Origin: JASFEQ01 sp050122535
GTDB lineage: Bacteria > Desulfobacterota > DSM-4660 > Desulfatiglandales > HGW-15
Assembly (NCBI GenBank): GCA_050122535.1
Contig: JASFIT010000095.1
Coordinates: forward strand, 1-12,357
Length of the DNA stretch: 12,357 nt
Direction of reading: 5' to 3'
A program made the translations under genes and the position numbers. Numbering within the stretch: the stretch's first letter is position 1; each line of letters opens with the position of its first letter. Shown here one piece after another: positions 5,300-12,357 of the stretch. Under the pieces are notes generated by a model. It worked only from the letters and a program-made list of their open reading frames with translations, did no database searches and was not told the origin of the DNA.

Positions 5300-8200
5300 A
5301 TGAAGTGCCCGAAATGCCAAGTTGATAATAGAGAAAGTGCCAAGTTCTGTAAGAAATGTGGCACTAAATTGGAAATGGTGTGCCCATCTTGTGGAAACCC
5401 TTATGAGCAAGACAGCATCTTCTGTGATGAATGCGGACATAACTTAACCCTTCCCTCTGAGCCTCCTCCAAGAGAACTATCTTATGATGAGAAATTAGAC
5501 AAAATTCAACGTTACCTTCCCAAAGGCCTCACTGAGAAAATTCTGGCCCAACGAGAAAGGATCGAAGGTGAGCGCAAACAAGTCACAGTCATGTTCTGCG
5601 ATATGGAAGGATTTACTGCCCTCACTGAGAAACTCGGTCCTGAGGAAGCTTACGGCATCATGGACCAGATTTATGAGATCCTTATTCATAAGGTCCATGA
5701 CTATGAGGGCACGGTCAACGAGATGACCGGTGATGGGATCATGGCTCTTTTTGGAGCCCCCATTGCATTGGAGGATGCCCCTCAGAGAGCGATCCGTTCA
5801 GCCCTGTCCATACACAGAGAGATGGTCAAGTTCAGCGACAAAATGAAGAAAGAAAAACAAGGCATGCCACCCCTCAAAATGCGGGCAGGCATTCACACGG
5901 GTCCTGTGGTTGTTGGCACTCTCGGTAATGACCTTAGAGTAGAGTTTAAGGCTGTAGGGGACACCGTGAACCTAGCGTCCAGGATGGAAGGGTTGGCAGA
6001 CCCAGGGACTACTTTTATCAGTGAAGACGCCTTTAAACTCACCGAGGGATTTTTTCGGTTTGAGGCCCTGGGGGAAAAGAAGATTAAGGGCAAGGAAGAG
6101 ACGGTCAGAGTCTACCGTGTAATCGCTCCCAGCACCAGAAGGACCAGATTTGATGTCAGCGCTGAGCGGGGTCTGACTCCCTTTGTTGGAAGGGAGCGCG
6201 AGATTGAGCTTCTGTTGGATGGTTTTGAGCGGTGTAAGGGAGGAAGGGGGCAGGCATTCTCTATCGTATCTGAGGCGGGGGTCGGAAAATCCAGGCTCTT
6301 ATATGAGTTCAGAAAGGCAGTTGCCAATGAAAATGTGACCTTTTTGGAGGGCAGGTGCCTTTCTTACAGCCGGGGGGTCTCCTACCACCCGATCATAGAT
6401 GTCCTGAAACAGAACTTCGATATTAGAGAGGGTTACGGAGATCCTGAAATCAGGGAGAGGGTCACAAAGGGCCTTAAAGCATTGGGAACCGATGAAGCCT
6501 CAACCCTTCCCTATCTTCTGGAGCTATTATCGGTCAGAGATATGGGTTCAGATCAGATCCCGTTGAGCCCTGAGGCGAGGAAAAAGCGCGTCCTCGAGGC
6601 GTTGAAGCGAATTGTGCTGAATGGTTCGGAGATTCGGCCGCTGATCATGGCCTATGAGGACCTTCACTGGATTGACAAGAGCTCCGAGGAGGCCTTGAAG
6701 GATCAATTAGATTCTATTTCGGGTGCCCGGGTCTTCTTGATATTCACCTACAGGCCAGAATTTGTTCACACCTGGGGCGGAAAGTCATATCACAGCCAGC
6801 TGAATTTGAACCGGCTTTCCAATCGGGAGACCCTCATTATGGTATCGCATCTCTTGGGCACAGAGGAGTTTGATAAGGATATAGAACAATTGGTCCTAGA
6901 GAAGACAGAAGGGGTGCCTTTCTTTATTGAGGAGCTTATGAGCTCCCTGAGAAATCAAGGGATCATAGAGAAAAGAAATAACAAATATCATCTAGCAAAA
7001 GATATCCGAGAAGTGATTATTCCTTCTACAATCCAGGACGTGATCATGGCACGCATGGATTCCCTTCCTGAGGGAGCGAAGGGCTTGCTTCAGACAGGCT
7101 CAGTGGCTGGGAGGGAGTTCAGCCACGATTTAATCAAGAAGGTAACGGAGCTCTTGGAAGAGGAATTGCTTTCCCACCTTTCGGTTTTAAGGGACTCGGA
7201 GCTTCTCTATGAAAGGGGAATCTATCCCCAATCGAACTATGTCTTCAAGCACGCGCTCACTCAAGAGGTAGCCTATGATAGCTTGCTTCAGAAGAGGAGA
7301 CGGGAAATTCACCACAAGATAGGAAAGGCCCTAGAACAGGTTTATTCTGACAGACCGGAGGAGCTGTGCGAGATGCTGGCCTACCATTCCATGCAAGGAG
7401 AGGATTGGGAACCTGCATACACATACAGTCGAGAGGCGGGGCTGAAGGCTTATTCCCACTCTGCTTATGAACAAGCCCAAAGGTATTTTGAAGATGCCCT
7501 TAAGGCGCTCAAAAAGCTAACTCGCGAAAAGGCTCGGATTGAGAAAGAAATTGACCTTCGCTTCAACATGCGATCTCCCCTTATTTCGCTGGGACGACAT
7601 GATGAATGGGGGGAATGGATACGTGGCGCTGAATCGTTGGCCCGAGAAATCGATGATGATTCACGCCTGTCCAATGCCCTTAACTATCTTTCGAGTTTAC
7701 ACTGGATCCATGGCCAGAATCGGAAAGCGATTGAACTGGCGGAAGAAGCTCTGAATCTTGCCAAGAGGGCTGGGCATTTTTCCTACCAAATCGCAACCAT
7801 GTTGCACCTGGGAATCTATTTCTTCAACATTGGCGATTACCCCAAACAAATAGAAATCCACCAAAAGGTTCGAAAACGGCTGATTGGAGAGTCTGCATTT
7901 AAACAGCATGGTATGGCAAGTTTTCCAGGTGCTTTTTCACGTGGTATGCTTGTGCTTGGCATGGCCGAGCTTGGGAACTTTGATGAAATTGAGGAGATTG
8001 GCCATGAAGCGCTCGAAATAGCCGAGCAAGTCCAAAACGCTCTCAGTTTGATCTTTGTCTATAATTCCCTTGGTATGGCCTATTTGCGCCTTGGGAAGGT
8101 GGAACATGCCCTGCCGCTCTTAGAGAAGGGCCACGAGCTGTGTCGCTTTTCCGAGGCGCAGAGCATGTACTCGTGCATTGCGGGAAGTCTCGGCTATGCT

Positions 8201-8686
8201 CACCTCCTTGGTAACGAACCGAACCGTGCATTGACTGTACTGGAGGAGGGTACAAAAGCCGAGAATCTCCAAGCCAGTTTCTGGCCCACCCATTCAGTAA
8301 CTGTGTTGGCAGACGCCTATCGTGCTGCAGGAGAAATTTCATTGGCGACTGAGACTGCGTCTAACGCTCTGAAACTTGCAGATGAGCGGGAAGAGCGTGG
8401 ATTTGAGGCCTGGGCTATGCTTGTTACGGCTGGGATTAATGCTGAGGCGGGCCGACTAGAAGAAGCAAAGCAGTGGTATGGGCGGGCATTACAGCAAGCC
8501 TCTAGTCTTTCAATGCGCCCGCTCGTTGCCCATTGTCATAAGGGTCTAGGGAATCTCTACCTCAAAACAAAAAGCAGCGAGGAGGCACGTCCCGAACTCG
8601 CCGCCGCTGTAGAACTATACCGTTCTATGGATATGAGCTTCTGGCTACCAGAGGCGGAGTCTACCCTTGCCGAAATTACCAGGTGA
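5300..8686 (+). CDS. Zinc-ribbon/class III cyclase/AAA ATPase/TPR signalling protein (paralogue 2)
   Basis: A 1128-residue paralogue of the upstream gene. The double zinc ribbon has Cys at 3/6, 17/20, 28/31 and 42/45. A linker at about 61-90 (RYLPKGLTEKIL) joins it to the cyclase, is typical of this family, and is absent from paralogue 1. The cyclase domain (about 91-275) keeps metal ligands D101 (MFCDMEGFT) and D145 (MTGDG) and the transition-state pair N224/R228 (GDTVNLASR). The purine-selecting position holds E141 rather than Lys; Glu occurs there in guanylyl cyclases, but this position varies in bacterial relatives, so the substrate is open. The ATPase (about 293-548) has a Walker A-like SEAGVGKS (324-331), whose first Gly is replaced by Ser, as is common in this family, Walker B IMAYEDLHWID (449-459) and TEGVPFFIEELM (536-547). 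FKHALTQEVAYDSLL (649-663) precedes a long TPR-like tail to the end. It is probably cytosolic. An in-frame ATG at 5252 exists, but ATG 5300 follows GGGAGG by 9 bases and matches the zinc-ribbon start. Confidence 0.94.
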   Translation: MKCPKCQVDNRESAKFCKKCGTKLEMVCPSCGNPYEQDSIFCDECGHNLTLPSEPPPRELSYDEKLDKIQRYLPKGLTEKILAQRERIEGERKQVTVMFCDMEGFTALTEKLGPEEAYGIMDQIYEILIHKVHDYEGTVNEMTGDGIMALFGAPIALEDAPQRAIRSALSIHREMVKFSDKMKKEKQGMPPLKMRAGIHTGPVVVGTLGNDLRVEFKAVGDTVNLASRMEGLADPGTTFISEDAFKLTEGFFRFEALGEKKIKGKEETVRVYRVIAPSTRRTRFDVSAERGLTPFVGREREIELLLDGFERCKGGRGQAFSIVSEAGVGKSRLLYEFRKAVANENVTFLEGRCLSYSRGVSYHPIIDVLKQNFDIREGYGDPEIRERVTKGLKALGTDEASTLPYLLELLSVRDMGSDQIPLSPEARKKRVLEALKRIVLNGSEIRPLIMAYEDLHWIDKSSEEALKDQLDSISGARVFLIFTYRPEFVHTWGGKSYHSQLNLNRLSNRETLIMVSHLLGTEEFDKDIEQLVLEKTEGVPFFIEELMSSLRNQGIIEKRNNKYHLAKDIREVIIPSTIQDVIMARMDSLPEGAKGLLQTGSVAGREFSHDLIKKVTELLEEELLSHLSVLRDSELLYERGIYPQSNYVFKHALTQEVAYDSLLQKRRREIHHKIGKALEQVYSDRPEELCEMLAYHSMQGEDWEPAYTYSREAGLKAYSHSAYEQAQRYFEDALKALKKLTREKARIEKEIDLRFNMRSPLISLGRHDEWGEWIRGAESLAREIDDDSRLSNALNYLSSLHWIHGQNRKAIELAEEALNLAKRAGHFSYQIATMLHLGIYFFNIGDYPKQIEIHQKVRKRLIGESAFKQHGMASFPGAFSRGMLVLGMAELGNFDEIEEIGHEALEIAEQVQNALSLIFVYNSLGMAYLRLGKVEHALPLLEKGHELCRFSEAQSMYSCIAGSLGYAHLLGNEPNRALTVLEEGTKAENLQASFWPTHSVTVLADAYRAAGEISLATETASNALKLADEREERGFEAWAMLVTAGINAEAGRLEEAKQWYGRALQQASSLSMRPLVAHCHKGLGNLYLKTKSSEEARPELAAAVELYRSMDMSFWLPEAESTLAEITR

Positions 8687-8805
8687 GCAAAGCCGTAGAT
8701 ACCTGAACGATTACGAGATCACTCAATCTTCTCTTTATGTAATATTGGATAAGAAAATTAACCCATAACAACAACTTCGACGCCCGATTTTTACCTGAGA
8801 TACCG

Positions 8806-10263
8806 ATGAACTACCCCTCCATCACCAATGTCGTCGGAAAGTTATTCATTGTCACCGGGAGCTCAATGCTCCTGCCCTTGATCTGTTCCATCTATTACAA
8901 AGAGAATGATCTGGTACCCATATTCATCTCAGCAGTAATCATCATCCTAATAGGGTTGCCCCTCTGGTGGATTTTTCGAAAAAATCACGATCTGGACATA
9001 AAAGACGGTTTCTTCTTGGCGGTCTTCGGTTGGATCCTGGTCTCTGCCGTATCCGCCCTGCCTTTTATGATTCATGGATCGATTCCTTCCTTCACCGACG
9101 CTTTCTTTGAAATGATGTCCGGTTACACCACCAGTGGGGCGACCATACTCACGGACATAGAAGTGGTTCCCCACGGATTGCTGTTTTGGCGGAGCGAAAC
9201 CCATCTGCTCGGTGGCATGGGCTTTTTGACCCTGGTCGTCATATTTCTGCCCCATGGCATGGGGGGTCTTCGCATATTCCGGGCAGAGTCGAGCCCCGGC
9301 CAGGTGATTACCAAAGAAAGATTCAAACCCCGTAACAGGGACACCATGATCTGGCTCTGGGGGATCTATCTAGCACTGAATCTTCTGGAGACCCTTCTGT
9401 TATCTCTCGGAGGAATGACCCTCTTTGATTCCTTGTGTCATGCCTTCGGAACCGTGTCCACATCCGGCTATTCCCCTAAGAACGCCAGCATAGGGAACTA
9501 TAACAATGCCTATTTCGACTGGGTGATCATTATTTTTATGTTCTTGGGCGGGATGACCTTCATGCTCTTTTATCATATGATGAAAGGGAACTGGGGAGTT
9601 TTGAAAATCAATACCGAATTTCGCTGGTACGTGGGATTTTTGCTCTTCTTTTGCGGCATCGCCACGTGGATTTTGTGGAAAGAGAATATCTATAATAGCT
9701 TCGCGGATAGTGCTCGATACGCCACATTCCAGGTCATGTCTCTTCTGACCACAACCGGATTCACCACCGCAGACTATGAAAAATGGCCACAGTCCGCGCA
9801 GATGTTTCTCTATGCCGTATGCTTTATTGGTGCCTGCGCCGGGTCTACCACGAGCGGTATCAAAGTCGTTCACTATGTGGTGATATGGAAATATATGGTC
9901 TCGGCAATAAAAAGAATATTTTTTCAACCCATGGCTGTTTCATCCATTCAGCTTAACCAGCGTCCTATCGATCCCCTGATCATTGATCTGTCCATCTGTT
10001 ATTTCATTGTCAATATATTTCTTGTCCTGGGAGGCGGCTGTTTCATGGTGTTGGTGGATGACTTGGATTATGTCACCGCGATGAGTTCAGTCATCGCCAC
10101 GCTTATGAATATCGGTCCGGGATTCGGCACCATCGGACCCTCTGAAAACTATGCACACATTTCGGCGATAGGAAAGTGGTTCTTGTCATGGAATATGCTG
10201 GTCGGCAGGCTGGAAATGTTTTCAGCTCTCGTCATATTCTATCCGTCCTTTTGGAAGAGATAA
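8806..10263 (+). CDS. trkH: Trk system potassium uptake protein TrkH (channel subunit)
   Basis: A 485-residue inner-membrane protein of the TrkH/KtrB superfamily, which conducts K+ through one pore built from four M1-P-M2 repeats. All four pore-loop filters are visible: YTTSGAT (107-113), TVSTSGYS (216-223), TTTGFT (315-320) and NIGPGFGTIGP (435-445). The intramembrane gating loop appears as ACAGSTTSGIK (343-353), close to the usual AGST-GGIK form. MLVGRLE (464-470) carries the arginine that projects into the pore in known TrkH structures. The length matches E. coli TrkH (483). The start is supported by the MNY-type N-terminus seen in relatives, although the ribosome site is weak. It should work with the convergent trkA product as cytoplasmic partner. 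The 119-base spacer upstream shows neither a clear terminator nor a clear promoter, so read-through from the cyclase gene is possible. Confidence 0.96.
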   Translation: MNYPSITNVVGKLFIVTGSSMLLPLICSIYYKENDLVPIFISAVIIILIGLPLWWIFRKNHDLDIKDGFFLAVFGWILVSAVSALPFMIHGSIPSFTDAFFEMMSGYTTSGATILTDIEVVPHGLLFWRSETHLLGGMGFLTLVVIFLPHGMGGLRIFRAESSPGQVITKERFKPRNRDTMIWLWGIYLALNLLETLLLSLGGMTLFDSLCHAFGTVSTSGYSPKNASIGNYNNAYFDWVIIIFMFLGGMTFMLFYHMMKGNWGVLKINTEFRWYVGFLLFFCGIATWILWKENIYNSFADSARYATFQVMSLLTTTGFTTADYEKWPQSAQMFLYAVCFIGACAGSTTSGIKVVHYVVIWKYMVSAIKRIFFQPMAVSSIQLNQRPIDPLIIDLSICYFIVNIFLVLGGGCFMVLVDDLDYVTAMSSVIATLMNIGPGFGTIGPSENYAHISAIGKWFLSWNMLVGRLEMFSALVIFYPSFWKR

Positions 10264-10293
10264 TTACGAAATTCAGCGGTTGAAGACGTTCGG

Positions 10294-10308
10294 CTATTCT
10301 AAGAATAG
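10294..10308. repeat. Inverted repeat at the convergent trkH/trkA ends
   Basis: CTATTCT-A-AGAATAG is a perfect 7-bp inverted repeat with a one-base centre. It forms the last codons and stop of trkA and lies 31 bases after the trkH stop. It could help end transcripts from either side, but the stem is AT-rich and no good T-run follows, so it may be chance. Confidence 0.3.
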
Positions 10309-11700
10309 TTTCTGAACATCTTTTAAGTGGAGTGAAGTGCAGAAAACGATGACCGGTTCGTTATCCTGGATGTGGGTGTCGCCCACAGCGATTTGCCATT
10401 CGCTGTCGCGAAAAACCCCTCCGATGAGAATCTTGCCGCGAAATTCGGGATCTAATTTGGAGAGCGGTTTTCTTGTAATCGGGGAGTTTGGAGCGGCAAT
10501 AATCTCAACCACTTCTGCATCGAAACCGTGCAGATGGGCCACGGAAAGAAGTTCTCCTCTGCGAATAAATTTTATGATCTCGTTCCCAGCCAGAATCTTT
10601 TTATTTAAGGTGATGTCCGACCCCATGGTGGCGGCCAGCACTAAGTAATCCTCTTTGTCCACGAGAGCAATGGATTTGCTCTGCTTGCCCTCTGATTGGT
10701 CATTATGCGTCGTCATCAGATGTTTCGCCAGAAGGCAACTCATAATATTGGTTTCATTATCGCCCGTGGCGGTAATGAACGTGTCCATGTCCAGCAGACC
10801 TGCCCGTACCAGGACATTTGCATTCGACCCGTCCCCGTGCAAGATCTCCGCGTGCTTTAAGGTGAATGACAACTCCTTGGCGCATTCCTCATCCTTTTCA
10901 ATGAGTTTAACCTCAATGCTTTTTTCTAATAACTCGGCAACACGGCGCCCCACCAGTCCGCCCCCCAGTACCATTACCCGGTGACGGCGCTGCTGTTCGA
11001 CACCCGCCAGCTCCATCAACCGTGGCAAATCTTTACTGCTGGCCATGATGAACACCTGATCCTGAGGAAATATCTCCTGTTCTCCCCCGGGGATGATGGT
11101 GGTTATTCCCCGGGCAACCGCGGCGACGCGGAAGGGAAAGTCATGATAGATCCTTGAAATGTCCTTTAATTTTTTAAAGGCCAGAGGAGAGGTTTCATGA
11201 ATACGGGTAGCCATGACCTGTATCTCTCCTTCGGCGATATCGATGATATCGTTGCCTGCCCTAAGTTTTATCAGTCTTACAATCTCCTGGGCGGCCAACT
11301 CCTCGGGGTGGATTATCAAATCAATTTTTAAATCCTTTGCATTGAGAATAGAATCTTTATCCCCAAATTCCAGTGAACGAACCCGCGCGATCTTGCGCTG
11401 AATTCCAAATCGATCGGCAATGATCGAAGCCATCATGTTCACGGCGTCATTATTGGTGACGGCAATGAGATAATCCATCTTCTCTGCATCGGCGTCTCGC
11501 CAGCATTGGATACTCATGGCATTGCCCTGAATCAGACGGGCATCCATTTCCCCGTCAGCAAGGCGAACAAGTTTGCCCTCAGACTCTATGACCGTGATCT
11601 CGTAGCCTTCGTGTACGAGGCGTTTTGCCAGGTAATATCCGACGCCGCCGAGTCCCAAAATCAAAATATTTTCAGAAAGTGTCGATTTCTTCCTAAACAT
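10294..11700 (-). CDS. trkA: Trk system potassium uptake protein TrkA (NAD-binding gating ring)
   Basis: A 468-residue cytoplasmic protein with two tandem RCK modules, matching E. coli TrkA in length (458). It forms the ring that binds nucleotides and gates TrkH. Module 1 starts with the Rossmann motif GLGGVG (16-21), with acidic E39 at the end of the second strand, as expected for NAD(H) binding. Its TrkA-C part covers about 150-232. Module 2 starts with GGGLVG (246-251) and E268, with its TrkA-C part at about 385-468. A polar insertion lies at about 330-342. An upstream TTG at 11841 would add 47 residues without RCK features and overlaps the promoter's -35 box, so I chose ATG 11700. The ribosome site there is weak. 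The gene is convergent with trkH, so the two partners are expressed from separate promoters instead of one operon. Confidence 0.95.
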   Translation of the reverse strand: MFRKKSTLSENILILGLGGVGYYLAKRLVHEGYEITVIESEGKLVRLADGEMDARLIQGNAMSIQCWRDADAEKMDYLIAVTNNDAVNMMASIIADRFGIQRKIARVRSLEFGDKDSILNAKDLKIDLIIHPEELAAQEIVRLIKLRAGNDIIDIAEGEIQVMATRIHETSPLAFKKLKDISRIYHDFPFRVAAVARGITTIIPGGEQEIFPQDQVFIMASSKDLPRLMELAGVEQQRRHRVMVLGGGLVGRRVAELLEKSIEVKLIEKDEECAKELSFTLKHAEILHGDGSNANVLVRAGLLDMDTFITATGDNETNIMSCLLAKHLMTTHNDQSEGKQSKSIALVDKEDYLVLAATMGSDITLNKKILAGNEIIKFIRRGELLSVAHLHGFDAEVVEIIAAPNSPITRKPLSKLDPEFRGKILIGGVFRDSEWQIAVGDTHIQDNEPVIVFCTSLHLKDVQKLFLE

Positions 11701-11812
11701 GGTTAAGAAACCTGTCAGAGTACCTCGAGTTGCTAGAAAGTGCTCAACCTGACATGCCGGTTTTCGGATGAGCGCTCCCAATTTGATCAACTCTTTTGGA
11801 CATGACCCAAAT

Positions 11813-11841
11813 TTATTACTGGAAGCGGGTCTTGTTGTCAA
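11813..11841 (-). promoter_or_regulatory. trkA: Candidate sigma-70 promoter for trkA
   Basis: Read leftward, TTGACA (11841-11836) is a perfect -35 box, and TAATAA (11818-11813) lies 17 bases later as the -10 box, matching consensus at three of six positions in an AT-rich stretch. Transcription would start near 11806, leaving a leader of about 106 bases. Confidence 0.45.
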
Positions 11842-11848
11842 CTTACTA

Positions 11849-11862
11849 TGATAACCTTATCA
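11849..11862. promoter_or_regulatory. Perfect inverted repeat beside the trkA promoter (candidate operator)
   Basis: TGATAA-CC-TTATCA is a perfect 6-bp inverted repeat with a 2-base centre. It lies seven bases upstream of the trkA -35 box, where a dimeric regulator could act on trkA or on the divergent methyltransferase gene. I do not recognise a specific regulator family from it. Confidence 0.35.
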
Positions 11863-12066
11863 CCTCAAAATATCATCGATTTTCTGCACTCCTCGGTTTA
11901 AAAGAGTTTGACCTGAGTTTCTATGATTCAGTAATGTTACAAGTGCCTAATGTATTACTAAGGTTAGACATCTGTTTTCAATGATACCTGCATTACATTC
12001 CGAGCAAATGGACGTCCACCAGAACTGACAGCACTTCTTTTTAAAGGATCTAGGGGGAGAGCAAAA

Positions 12067-12357
12067 ATGAAGAAAGGTCCTAGACCTGGTTCCGTAGAGG
12101 TGTCTCTCTCAGAGCCTATTTGGGATGGAGCACGTCTTCGCGTCGTCCACGTTAGGGATGATTTTCACAGACGTCCGGAACAGGATCTACTTTTTTTGGG
12201 TCCCGGGCCCGGGTTCGGATCAGGAGGACATCCCACAACCCGCATGTGCCTGAGCGTTCTGGAACGATTGATGGAAAAGTACATCCCTATGAAGGTACTT
12301 GATGCTGGGACTGGATCCGGAATTCTCGCCATCGCAGCAGCACGGCTGGGCGCCAAG
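12067..12357 (+). CDS. PrmA (ribosomal protein L11 methyltransferase) family protein with short N-terminus, cut by window edge
   Basis: The first 97 codons of a SAM-dependent methyltransferase of the PrmA family. FGSGGHPTT (50-58) corresponds to the family signature FGTGTHPTT, and VLDAGTGSGILAIAAARLGA (77-96) is the SAM-binding motif I region. In E. coli PrmA the signature lies roughly 100 residues further from the N-terminus, after a domain that recognises L11. Here only about 49 residues precede it, so that domain is missing. The strong ribosome site AGGGGGAG (12052-12059), 7 bases before the ATG, shows that the short start is genuine. The substrate may therefore not be L11. The 12-base palindrome CCCGGGCCCGGG (12202-12213) lies in the GPGPG codons. 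The C-terminal part lies outside the window. Confidence 0.85.
   Translation, partial: MKKGPRPGSVEVSLSEPIWDGARLRVVHVRDDFHRRPEQDLLFLGPGPGFGSGGHPTTRMCLSVLERLMEKYIPMKVLDAGTGSGILAIAAARLGAK

Larger units (their letters stand above)
11701..12066. other. Divergent intergenic region between trkA and the methyltransferase gene
   Basis: This 366-base spacer holds the trkA promoter candidate and an adjacent inverted repeat, listed separately. On the rightward side a TTGACC at 11908-11913 with TAATGT at 11932-11937 (18-base spacing) is only a marginal promoter match. A rightward frame of 62 codons (11796-11984) crosses the trkA promoter and resembles no protein I know. Nothing else is evident. Confidence 0.7.

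Noticed and set aside
1..8686. Pycsar-type anti-phage system
   Set aside because: Pycsar pairs a class III cyclase with a neighbouring effector carrying a cyclic-nucleotide-binding domain plus TIR or membrane part. No such effector is present, and these cyclases are large regulatory multidomain proteins.
11701..11841. TTG start extending TrkA by 47 residues
   Set aside because: The extension has no RCK features and its first codon coincides with the TTGACA promoter box; 468 residues is the normal TrkA length.
12202..12213. CCCGGGCCCGGG palindrome as a regulatory site
   Set aside because: It lies within the methyltransferase coding sequence and is explained by the Gly-Pro-rich stretch GPGPG.

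Overview
The window holds two full-length signalling ATPase-cyclases, a third cyclase cut by the left edge, a two-gene Trk potassium-uptake set and the start of a methyltransferase gene cut by the right edge. Gene density is high, GC content looks moderate, and there are no tRNA, rRNA, IS, CRISPR or phage genes. A free-living environmental Gram-negative bacterium is likely. Stacked zinc-ribbon/cyclase/AAA/TPR proteins and TolB-like cyclases are common in Desulfobacterota and related lineages, but this assignment is an inference from gene style only.

Left part (1-1642). A membrane-anchored class III nucleotide cyclase with a TolB-like domain is read leftward from 1077 and leaves the window. 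The 565-base spacer to the next gene is divergent and full of structure. It holds a promoter and two-hairpin leader for the leftward gene, an element repeated later upstream of the second large cyclase, a strong intrinsic-terminator shape at 1461-1487, and a further hairpin just ahead of the rightward start codon.

Middle part (1643-8686). Two tandem paralogues of 1115 and 1128 residues are read rightward. Both have the order double zinc ribbon, class III cyclase domain, AAA/STAND-type ATPase, long TPR-like tail, which resembles mammalian soluble adenylyl cyclase with one cyclase domain. They are separated by 309 bases that carry a second copy of the upstream element. Metal-binding and transition-state residues are intact in both, but the purine-selecting position differs (Lys in the first, Glu in the second).

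Right part (8806-12357). trkH (potassium channel subunit, +) and trkA (cytoplasmic NAD-binding gating ring, -) are convergent, with 30 bases between their stop codons. A 366-base divergent spacer follows, with a good trkA promoter candidate and a perfect inverted repeat beside it. The last gene (+, partial) is a PrmA-family methyltransferase that lacks the usual N-terminal substrate-recognition domain.

Taken together this is a cyclic-nucleotide signalling neighbourhood beside a potassium uptake system. No protein with a recognisable cyclic-nucleotide-binding domain is encoded here, so any functional link between cyclases and Trk is a hypothesis from adjacency. The most unusual material is non-coding: terminator-shaped or SD-masking hairpins ahead of all three cyclase genes, and a shared element ahead of the two paralogues.
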